In this document: piece after piece, positions 8,160 to 13,850 of the stretch | How positions within the stretch are numbered: the first letter of the stretch is position 1 | Layout: each line of letters starts with the position of its first letter | NCBI GenBank assembly: GCA_043748015.1 | Contig: JAYTOA010000091.1 | Location: 1-13,850 of the forward strand | Direction of reading: 5' to 3' | Source of the DNA: JAIBBG01 sp043748015 | Lineage (GTDB): Bacteria > Bacteroidota > Bacteroidia > Flavobacteriales_D > Sanyastnellaceae | DNA length: 13,850 nucleotides | Translations under genes and position numbers: made by a program | Notes under the pieces: generated by a model | Databases searched by the model: none | Told to the model about the DNA's origin: nothing | Seen by the model: the letters and a program-made list of their open reading frames with translations, nothing else

Positions 8160-10160
8160 ATGAGCCTCAATTCGAAAATACCTTCAGGACCACTCGATAA
8201 AAAGTGGACAGATTACAAAGACCACGTCCGTCTTGTAGCTCCTGCAAATAAAAGAAGCATCGAAATCATTGTTGTTGGTACGGGTCTCGCCGGTGCCGCA
8301 GCTGCTGCATCACTTGCTGAGATGGGTTACAAAGTGAAGTCGATGTGCTTTCAGGATTCACCAAGAAGAGCGCACAGTATTGCTGCTCAAGGTGGAATCA
8401 ATGCAGCCAAAAATTACATGAATGACGGCGACTCTGTATTCCGTCTTTTTTATGATACTATTAAAGGTGGCGATTATCGTTCAAGAGAAGCCAACGTGCA
8501 TCGCCTCGCAGAAGTTAGCAACAATATCATTGACCAATGTGTTGCACAAGGTGTTCCTTTCGCTCGCGACTACGGCGGATTGCTCGACAATAGATCTTTT
8601 GGTGGTACGCAAGTTTCAAGAACGTTTTATGCGAAAGGTCAAACCGGACAACAATTATTGCTCGGAGCATACTCTGCTCTTTCACGACAAATTGGAAAGG
8701 GAACGGTTGAAATGTTGAACCGTCACGAGATGCTTGATGTCGTAATCGTCGACGGAAAAGCACGTGGTGTGATTGCGCGCAATCTTGTCACCGGTACTAT
8801 TGAAAGACATGCTGCGCACGCTGTTGTGCTTTGCACCGGAGGTTATGGCAACGTGTTTTTTCTTTCCACCAATGCGATGGGAAGTAATGTAACTGCCGCA
8901 TGGCGCGCACACAAGAAAGGCGCAACATTCGGTAATCCATGTTACACGCAAATTCATCCTACATGTATTCCTGTTAGTGGTGATCATCAATCGAAGTTGA
9001 CATTGATGTCTGAGTCGTTGAGAAATGATGGTCGTATTTGGGTGCCAAAGAAGAAGGAAGATGTGGAAGCAATTCGCGCAAAAAAATTGAAGCCACAGGA
9101 TATCAAAGCGGAGGATCGCGATTATTATTTGGAGAGAAGATATCCTGCATTTGGAAATCTTGTGCCGCGTGATATTGCATCGCGTGCTGCGAAAGAAAGA
9201 TGTGATGAAGGTTTTGGCGTGAATGCAACAGGCGAAGCTGTGTATCTTGATTTCTCTTCTGCCATTCAACGTTACGGCCATGCGCAGGCGAGCGTGAGAG
9301 GTATTCAAAATCCTTCGGAGAAGGAAATCATCGACATGGGAACAAAAGTCGTTGAAGAGAAATACGGAAATCTGTTTCAGATGTATGAGCAGATCGTTGC
9401 CGAAAATCCTTACACAACACCGATGATGATTTATCCTGCTGTTCACTACACGATGGGTGGACTTTGGGTTGATTATGAATTGATGACGAATGTTCCGGGA
9501 TTGTATGCTTGTGGTGAAGCAAATTTCAGCGACCACGGAGCAAATAGATTGGGTGCTTCAGCATTGATGCAAGGTCTCGCAGATGGTTATTTTGTTTTGC
9601 CATACACCATAGGAAATTATCTGGCGGATGAAATTCGCACGGGAAAAATTGATACGAAGACTGCGGAATTTGACGAGGCAGAAAAAAGTGTACGCGATCA
9701 AATTACGCGTATCATGAACAATAGCGGAACACAACCTGTTGATCATTTTCACAAACGTCTCGGCAAAGTGATGTGGGATAAATGCGGCATGGCACGCAAT
9801 GAAAAAGGATTGAAAGAAGGCATCATTGAAATTCAAAAAATTCGCGAGGACTTTTATAAAAATGTGCGCGTCCCCGGTTCACCCGATAACATGAATCAGG
9901 AACTTGAAAAAGCATTGCGCGTAGCCGATTTTATAGAACTCGGAGAATTGATGTGTATCGACGCACTCGAAAGAAAGGAAAGTTGTGGAGGACATTTCCG
10001 CGAGGAATACCAAACCGAAGAAGGTGAAGCCATGCGCGATGATGATCAGTTCAAATACGTCGCAGCTTGGGAGTGGACAGGTAATCCTTCAACACCAAAG
10101 TTGAATAAGGAGGAATTGATTTATGAGAATATTAAGGTGCAGCAAAGAAGCTATAAATAG
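8160..10160 (+). CDS. sdhA: Succinate dehydrogenase flavoprotein subunit
   Basis: A 666-residue FAD subunit that oxidises succinate to fumarate in the TCA cycle on the cytoplasmic face of the membrane. The N-terminal Rossmann motif VVGTGLAGAAAAASLAEMGY is at 38-57. RRAHSIAAQGGINAA at 69-83 contains H72, the expected site of covalent 8-alpha-histidyl FAD. Active-site residues are recognisable: H266 in QIHPTCIP, R337 in LVPRDIASR, H429 in VHYTMGG and R463 in HGANRLGASAL. YACGEANFSDHG at 449-460 is the second FAD-contacting segment. The C-terminus (ENIKVQQRSYK) is the normal family ending, so the insertion immediately downstream has not truncated the gene. No Shine-Dalgarno is obvious; the leader is A-rich. 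The TAG stop abuts the first base of the inverted-repeat element that separates it from sdhB. Confidence 0.97.
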   Translation: MSLNSKIPSGPLDKKWTDYKDHVRLVAPANKRSIEIIVVGTGLAGAAAAASLAEMGYKVKSMCFQDSPRRAHSIAAQGGINAAKNYMNDGDSVFRLFYDTIKGGDYRSREANVHRLAEVSNNIIDQCVAQGVPFARDYGGLLDNRSFGGTQVSRTFYAKGQTGQQLLLGAYSALSRQIGKGTVEMLNRHEMLDVVIVDGKARGVIARNLVTGTIERHAAHAVVLCTGGYGNVFFLSTNAMGSNVTAAWRAHKKGATFGNPCYTQIHPTCIPVSGDHQSKLTLMSESLRNDGRIWVPKKKEDVEAIRAKKLKPQDIKAEDRDYYLERRYPAFGNLVPRDIASRAAKERCDEGFGVNATGEAVYLDFSSAIQRYGHAQASVRGIQNPSEKEIIDMGTKVVEEKYGNLFQMYEQIVAENPYTTPMMIYPAVHYTMGGLWVDYELMTNVPGLYACGEANFSDHGANRLGASALMQGLADGYFVLPYTIGNYLADEIRTGKIDTKTAEFDEAEKSVRDQITRIMNNSGTQPVDHFHKRLGKVMWDKCGMARNEKGLKEGIIEIQKIREDFYKNVRVPGSPDNMNQELEKALRVADFIELGELMCIDALERKESCGGHFREEYQTEEGEAMRDDDQFKYVAAWEWTGNPSTPKLNKEELIYENIKVQQRSYK

Positions 10161-10201
10161 GGGTTTAGGAATACAGGATTATGGGATTATAGGGAAATAT
10201 G
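10161..10201 (+). repeat. Left inverted-repeat arm of the intervening element
   Basis: This arm starts at the base after the sdhA stop codon. It contains GGGTT, the core TAGGAATACAGGATTAT at 10166-10182 and GGATTATAGG at 10184-10193, with an outlying AT-rich match at 10197-10201. It carries two octamer-like units (GGATTATG, GGATTATA) against three in the right arm. Confidence 0.85.
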
Positions 10202-10247
10202 CCAAATTGGAATATGGAGTGAAGGGGTGATTGTTTTAGAGGCGGTA

Positions 10248-10269
10248 ACATTGTGGAAATTCACAATGT
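10248..10269 (+). repeat. Small hairpin in the leader of the four-helix-bundle gene
   Basis: ACATTGTG at 10248-10255 is the perfect reverse complement of CACAATGT at 10262-10269, around the 6-base loop GAAATT. It ends 13 bases before the likely ATG at 10283 and contains a possible GTG start at 10253. It could modulate translation of the small gene, or be a binding site for its product; both are speculation. Confidence 0.5.
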
Positions 10270-10282
10270 AAATGCTCAGAAA

Positions 10283-10669
10283 ATGGAAACAATCAAATCT
10301 TTTAAAGACTTGTTGGTATGGCAAAGAGGAATGGGTTTAGTGAAGTTGGTTTATGGAATGAGTCGAAGTTTTCCCGATACTGAGAAATTTGGCTTGATCT
10401 CACAAATTAGAAGAAGTGCCGTTTCAATTCCATCGAATATTGCTGAAGGATGGGGAAGAAAAGGAACAGGATATTATGTACATTTTTTGAAAATAGCGGT
10501 AGGGTCTCTTTATGAGATGCACACGCAAATATTAATAGCATACAACTTAGAATATATAGACGAAAAGGAATTATTGAATTTAGAAGAACAAGTTATGACA
10601 CTCAGTAAAATGCTTTACAAACTGATAAAGGTGTTAGAATCGAGGTTACACGTTCAACACCCCATATAA
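10283..10669 (+). CDS. Four-helix-bundle protein (23S rRNA intervening-sequence protein family)
   Basis: A 128-residue small helical protein of the TIGR02436 / 23S rRNA-IVP family. Family hallmarks are in order: IKSFKDLLVWQRG at 4-16; SFPDTEKFGLISQIRRSAVSIPSNIAEGWGR at 29-59, the most conserved block; EMHTQILIAYNLEYI at 78-92; and the last helix LSKMLYKLIKVLES at 107-120. Relatives form helical-bundle oligomers, are found in intervening sequences of 23S rRNA and include the accessory Avd protein of diversity-generating retroelements; the biochemical role of the stand-alone form is not established, but nucleic-acid binding is suspected from its basic surface. ATG 10283 was preferred over a GTG at 10253 because MxxIKSFxDLxVWQ is the usual start; the longer form adds ten residues. 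Its stop codon lies inside the right inverted repeat. Neighbours sdhA and sdhB are functionally unrelated, so it is a passenger or element-encoded gene. Confidence 0.9.
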   Translation: METIKSFKDLLVWQRGMGLVKLVYGMSRSFPDTEKFGLISQIRRSAVSIPSNIAEGWGRKGTGYYVHFLKIAVGSLYEMHTQILIAYNLEYIDEKELLNLEEQVMTLSKMLYKLIKVLESRLHVQHPI

Positions 10670-10704
10670 TCCTATAATCCTATAATCCTGTATTCCTACA
10701 ACCC
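10663..10704 (+). repeat. Right inverted-repeat arm with three tandem ATAATCCT octamers
   Basis: The octamer ATAATCCT occurs three times in direct tandem at 10666-10689, followed by GTATTCCTACAACCC. The arm is the imperfect reverse complement of 10161-10201. The stop codon of the four-helix-bundle gene (10667-10669) falls in the first octamer, and the arm ends 7 bases before the sdhB ATG. Confidence 0.85.
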
Positions 10705-10711
10705 TAAGAAA

Positions 10712-11464
10712 ATGAAACTCAACTTAAAAATATGGAGACAGCGTTCTCCGAAAGAGCAAGGAAAAATCGTTGATTACAAAGTTGATAATGTAAGTCCTGA
10801 TATGTCGTTTCTGGAAATGATCGATGTGTTGAACGACTCACTTGTTGTGAAAGGAGATGATCCCATTGCATTTGATCATGATTGTCGCGAAGGAATTTGC
10901 GGCAGTTGCAGCATGTTTATCAATGGTGAAGCGCATGGTCCGAATCGTGGAGTAACAACATGTCAGTTGCACATGCGCTCCTTCAAAGACGGTGAAACAG
11001 TTTATGTTGAGCCATGGCGCGCTGATGGATTTCCTGTTATCAAAGATTTAATGGTCGATCGCGGCGCGTTCGATCGCATTATCCAGGCCGGCGGTTTTGT
11101 TTCCGTGAATACCAGTGGAAGAACATTGGATGCGAATGCGATTCCGATTCCCAAAGAGGATGCTGATACTGCATTTGATGCGGCAACTTGCATTGGCTGC
11201 GGTGCCTGCGCGGCCACTTGTCCGAATGGCAGCGCCATGCTTTTTGTTGCCGCCAAAGTTTCGCAATTCTCACTGTTACCACAAGGTCAGGTGGAGAGAA
11301 AAGATCGCGTTCTCAAAATGGTAAATCAAATGGACGAAGAAGGTTTTGGTAATTGTTCCAACATCGGAGCCTGTGAAGTTCAATGTCCAAAAAATATTTC
11401 TCTTGAAACCATCGCTCGCATGAACCGTGAGTATCTGATGGCGAATGTGAAGCCGGAGAATTGA
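10712..11464 (+). CDS. sdhB: Succinate dehydrogenase iron-sulfur subunit
   Basis: A 250-residue electron-transfer subunit of complex II linking the flavin of SdhA to the haem/quinone sites of SdhC. The plant-ferredoxin-type [2Fe-2S] ligands are C58, C63, C66 and C84 (CREGICGSC ... TTC). The C-terminal dicluster domain has CIGCGACAATCP at 160-171 and CSNIGACEVQCP at 215-226. By family convention C160, C163, C166 and C225 bind [4Fe-4S], while C170, C215 and C221 bind [3Fe-4S]. All eleven ligands are present and the length is normal. The start (MKLNLKIWRQ) matches family N-termini, so the upstream insertion has not damaged the reading frame. It lies 551 bases from sdhA, whereas sdhC and sdhA are 50 bases apart; the gap is filled by the four-helix-bundle element. 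Translation start is only 7 bases beyond the predicted RNA stem, so initiation may be affected by folding. Confidence 0.97.
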   Translation: MKLNLKIWRQRSPKEQGKIVDYKVDNVSPDMSFLEMIDVLNDSLVVKGDDPIAFDHDCREGICGSCSMFINGEAHGPNRGVTTCQLHMRSFKDGETVYVEPWRADGFPVIKDLMVDRGAFDRIIQAGGFVSVNTSGRTLDANAIPIPKEDADTAFDAATCIGCGACAATCPNGSAMLFVAAKVSQFSLLPQGQVERKDRVLKMVNQMDEEGFGNCSNIGACEVQCPKNISLETIARMNREYLMANVKPEN

Positions 11465-11990
11465 TGAGTCATACCAAAGACGGCTCTTTGTAAAGTACTT
11501 ATAGTATTATGTAAGTGTAATCTTCACACACTTGTAAGTATTTAATTCACTGATGTTTTGATTACGGGAACACATTTTTTCTATGGTGGTCAGCCATCTA
11601 GTATTCTTTTGTACTTCGGATTGGCGCTATTAAAGACTGTTCAAAAAAAAGTGCCTCTAGAGTCGTAGGTAATCGAGCGATATGGAATTTTAACTATATT
11701 TTAATACTAATTCATCGTGGAATTACTAAAATTTGTCTCGTCAAAACATTCAATGAGCGATAATGATTTTATAATCATGATTTCCCACTGAAGTTTTGAG
11801 ATGAAGCTTAACATTTATATTACTTAACCACTACTCGGGATTTACGTCTTGTAAATTCTAACCTTTTTGTCGAAACCCATTTGTAACTCAAACGAAAATT
11901 TTAGTTGTCATTGTTGTGAAATTCCAAGATGGAATCTAATGTCTGACCGAAAGTTTTTGCTCTATTATAATTAACCAAAACCAAATCAAA
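11465..11990 (+). other. Non-coding region between sdhB and the large surface-protein gene
   Basis: No convincing gene is seen in 526 bases; all frames are broken by frequent stops and no tRNA-like fold is apparent. Small perfect inverted repeats are present: the sdhB-proximal hairpin at 11474-11493, ATGATT/AATCAT at 11763-11778 and ATTCCA/TGGAAT at 11921-11935. A TATAAT hexamer lies near 11964-11969, about 20 bases before the next start codon, but Bacteroidota promoters usually follow TTTG / TAnnTTTG and I find no clean match, so no promoter is called. The region most likely holds the end of the sdh transcript and the promoter and leader of the next gene. Confidence 0.6.
11474..11493 (+). 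terminator. Short hairpin 10 bases after sdhB, possible end of the sdh transcript
   Basis: CAAAGA at 11475-11480 pairs with TCTTTG at 11485-11490 around the loop CGGC. The pattern CCAAAGA-NNNN-TCTTTGTAA is the same as at 2310-2329 after dut, with only the four loop bases changed. Position just after the last operon gene suggests a 3'-end structure, but a downstream U-tract is missing. Confidence 0.45.
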
Positions 11991-13850
11991 ATGAAGAATC
12001 AATTACTTCAGAAATGTATGTTTGTGTTCATGACAGTCTGTTGCAGTCTGCTCATGGCTACTCCGGTATTTGCCCAGTCTGGCGCTACAATCGTCACGAA
12101 TCAGGCAGATTACATGGCAGGGACCACTGCCATTTTTAATGGATCGGGATTTTCACCTGGTGAAACAGTCATCGTTCATGTAGTGCACCTCGATGGCACA
12201 CACAATGAAGTGGAAGCTCACCAGCCATTTAATACTGTTGCAGATAGCAACGGTGATTTTGTGGTCACGTGGTTTGTTCCTAACGATGGATTTGAAGACA
12301 ACGCGCAACTGGTTGTTACGGCAACCGGTCAAACTTCAGGATTAAGCGCTCAAGCGTTTTTCTCGGACAACGTCAAAGTTGATTTTCGTCAGAGTGCCAA
12401 TAATGACGGCGGATATGGATTGGGAAATATTCATTGGATCAACTCAATTGTTCAACAGAGCAATTCAACTTTCGTTGAAGGGATGTCTTGCATGCAACGT
12501 ATAGTTATTTCTGATATTGCCGCGACTTCGGGTAATGTGCATTCGTTGAAGTTTTCTCATCAATTTACCAAAGGAGGAATCCACGCGTATGACTTTCTGA
12601 CCGGTCGAAGTGGTGCAGGTTCGAGCGCAATTACTGAAACCGGATGGGATCAGGCCATTGCCGATGATGAGGCTGCTAATATGGTGACCTATTCCATCAA
12701 TAAATGTGGAGACGAGTTAGGACCTCCTAACACGCTTCCGGCAACTTGCGCCACGCTTCACTCTGCTGCCGGATATTTCATTGACATTGAAATACCGGAT
12801 GACACCTATATGAGTCAAGATGGACCAACACTTCAGCGCATTCAAGCGTATGAGGCCGCGAGAGGCAATAGGTTTATACGTGTATATGGCAATTTTCCTA
12901 TTACTTCTGGATCGTTCTGTGGAATTTCCCATGATGTAGCAGCAGGCGCTGATACCGGAGATTCGAAAGTGGATTATACTGTTTCAGTTACAACAACTTC
13001 TGACGTGTTGATCTTCGAGTTTGCCGGTCACCTTTCAATTGGTGGTTATGGCAATGCCGGTGAAAACTGGGGAGCCGGCAGGGGTTCTGGAGCTATCAAC
13101 GGGGGTCCTTATCACTTCAATTTGAATGGTCTTGGAGGCGCAACCTCAGCAGGATGTGCATTGACGGAATTTGTTTCTCTTGGTGCGCAAGACAATCAGA
13201 TCAAAGGTGGCGACATTATTCCTATTCCTCCAACTTGCAATATCACCGCAGACCAAACCATTTGCAATGGGCAATCTGCAACTATTGAAACTATACCTGC
13301 AGGCACAGGGCCATTTAGTTTCTTGTGGTCTCCGGGAGGACAGACATCATCATCTATTACAGTTTCTCCCACTCAAACAACCACCTATACAGTGACTATC
13401 ACGGACGCTCAGAATTTGACAGGAACATGTTCAACTACTGTTACGGTGGTAGACGCACCCACTTGCAACATTGCGGGTACAAATGGTCCCGTTTGTCCTG
13501 GTGCGAGCAATCAGTTCTGTGCTCCTGCGGGTATGGCCAGTTATATCTGGACAATTGTAGGAAATGGTACAGTGCCGAGCGGTGTCTATAATGGTCAGTG
13601 TCTTAATGTTGTAGCGGGAACCGCCTGCGATCAATCTTATACTGTTACGGTTACTATTGCTAATTCAACAGGTTGTCCAAGTACTTGCACCAAGACTGTC
13701 AATGTGAATGATACCACACCTCCTGTGTTTACCTTCTGTCCTCTGGGCGGAGACCTTGGTTGTAACCCAGCCGGCGTTCCTGCTCCTGGTGCTGCAACAG
13801 CAACAGATGCGTGCGGTGCTCCAACGATTACTTCTGCACTTGGTGCAATA
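11991..13850 (+). CDS. Large secreted Ig/HYR-type surface protein, 5' part only
   Basis: An open frame runs from ATG 11991 to the last base of the window (620 codons) with no stop, so the protein is longer than seen. The signal peptide is MKNQLLQKCMFVFMTVCCSL plus LMATPVFA, cleaved near A28. Residues about 31-126 form an Ig-like domain of the ATIxTxxxDYxxGxTxxFxGSGFxPGETV type, ending TATGQTSGLSAQAFFSDN, found at the start of many Bacteroidota cell-surface proteins. Residues 128-406 are unassigned, with several cysteines. An Ig/PKD-like module follows at 416-488 (ITADQTICNGQSATI ... FLWSPGGQTSSSITVSP ... YTVTIT), then a second Ig-like module at 492-573, and a HYR-like module starts at 575 (TTPPVFTFCPLGG ... 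ATDACGAPTIT). The TCN/DAC cysteine pattern suggests further repeats downstream. Role is inferred to be adhesion or surface-layer structure; a C-terminal sorting domain would be outside the window. The leader is A-rich (AACCAAAACCAAATCAAA) with no Shine-Dalgarno. Confidence 0.88.
   Translation, partial: MKNQLLQKCMFVFMTVCCSLLMATPVFAQSGATIVTNQADYMAGTTAIFNGSGFSPGETVIVHVVHLDGTHNEVEAHQPFNTVADSNGDFVVTWFVPNDGFEDNAQLVVTATGQTSGLSAQAFFSDNVKVDFRQSANNDGGYGLGNIHWINSIVQQSNSTFVEGMSCMQRIVISDIAATSGNVHSLKFSHQFTKGGIHAYDFLTGRSGAGSSAITETGWDQAIADDEAANMVTYSINKCGDELGPPNTLPATCATLHSAAGYFIDIEIPDDTYMSQDGPTLQRIQAYEAARGNRFIRVYGNFPITSGSFCGISHDVAAGADTGDSKVDYTVSVTTTSDVLIFEFAGHLSIGGYGNAGENWGAGRGSGAINGGPYHFNLNGLGGATSAGCALTEFVSLGAQDNQIKGGDIIPIPPTCNITADQTICNGQSATIETIPAGTGPFSFLWSPGGQTSSSITVSPTQTTTYTVTITDAQNLTGTCSTTVTVVDAPTCNIAGTNGPVCPGASNQFCAPAGMASYIWTIVGNGTVPSGVYNGQCLNVVAGTACDQSYTVTVTIANSTGCPSTCTKTVNVNDTTPPVFTFCPLGGDLGCNPAGVPAPGAATATDACGAPTITSALGAI

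Larger units (their letters stand above)
10161..10704 (+). mobile_element. Intervening-sequence-like element: four-helix-bundle gene enclosed by long inverted repeats
   Basis: A 544-base unit exactly fills the sdhA-sdhB junction. Its ends are imperfect inverted repeats (10161-10201 and 10663-10704) that share TAGGAATACAGGATTAT and GGATTATAGG. In RNA, 10166-10194 pairs with 10670-10698 without interruption (29 bp with two G-U pairs), and GGGTT 10161-10165 pairs with AACCC 10700-10704 across a bulged C10699. Inside lie a 5' leader with a small hairpin and a single gene of the 23S rRNA intervening-sequence protein family. Such genes are known inside stem-forming insertions of 23S rRNA; here the same layout splits a protein operon. 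The inverted-repeat architecture is seen directly. That it is a mobile or formerly mobile insertion is inferred; no target-site duplication is obvious and no transposase is encoded. Confidence 0.7.

Noticed and set aside
8682..9536. Long antisense open frame (284 codons) across sdhA
   Set aside because: It lies wholly within the well-supported sdhA gene and its translation is rich in Cys, His, Arg and Ile with no family signature, as expected for an antisense shadow.
10283..10669. Diversity-generating retroelement, because the four-helix-bundle family includes Avd
   Set aside because: No reverse transcriptase, template/variable repeat pair or C-type lectin target is present nearby. The group II intron end at 1-91 is 10 kb away and of a different type.
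10666..10689. CRISPR-like or simple short tandem array
   Set aside because: The units are only 8 bases, directly abutting with no spacers, and are explained as part of the inverted-repeat arm of the element.
11955..11990. Sigma70-type promoter with TATAAT before the large surface-protein gene
   Set aside because: A TATAAT hexamer is present, but a convincing -35 element is not, and Bacteroidota housekeeping promoters use a different consensus. AT-rich DNA gives such hexamers by chance.

Overview
The window looks like a chromosomal segment of a Bacteroidota bacterium, probably a free-living or environmental Flavobacteriia/Sphingobacteriia/Saprospiria-like lineage. Evidence: an sdhC-sdhA-sdhB operon with a five-helix dihaem-type SdhC, large secreted proteins built from HYR, GEVED and Ig/PKD-like modules, moderate-to-low GC with A-rich leaders and little Shine-Dalgarno sequence, and a stand-alone four-helix-bundle (23S rRNA intervening-sequence type) gene. 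Every gene I can support is on the + strand.

Layout. 1-91 is the 3' end of a group II intron (domains V and VI), whose body and any reverse transcriptase lie upstream of the window. 150-2232 is a tight housekeeping cluster: an enoyl-CoA hydratase/isomerase-family protein, a secreted TPR protein and dUTPase. 2438-7210 holds three exported proteins of unknown role: a PKD-like lipoprotein, a probable outer-membrane beta-strand-rich protein, and a 773-residue HYR/GEVED protein ending in two dockerin-like calcium loops. 7417-11464 is the succinate dehydrogenase (complex II) operon. 11465-11990 is non-coding. 11991 to the window end is the first 620 codons of a large secreted Ig/HYR-type surface protein that continues beyond the window.

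The most notable structure is a compact element (10161-10704) sitting exactly between sdhA and sdhB. It consists of one four-helix-bundle gene enclosed by long imperfect inverted repeats. In RNA the arms can form a continuous stem of about 29 bp plus 5 bp across one bulged C. The left arm begins at the base after the sdhA stop codon and the right arm ends 7 nt before the sdhB start codon, so folding would loop out the small gene and restore a short sdhA-sdhB junction. This copies the architecture of intervening sequences in 23S rRNA, but inside a protein-coding operon. The right arm is built from three tandem ATAATCCT octamers. I regard this as the best candidate in the window for an under-described system.

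Complex II genes work together: SdhC anchors the complex and carries haem, SdhB holds three Fe-S clusters, and SdhA carries covalent FAD and the dicarboxylate site. The acyl-CoA hydratase fits fatty-acid or amino-acid catabolism feeding the same respiratory metabolism, but the sequence shows no direct link between the two loci.
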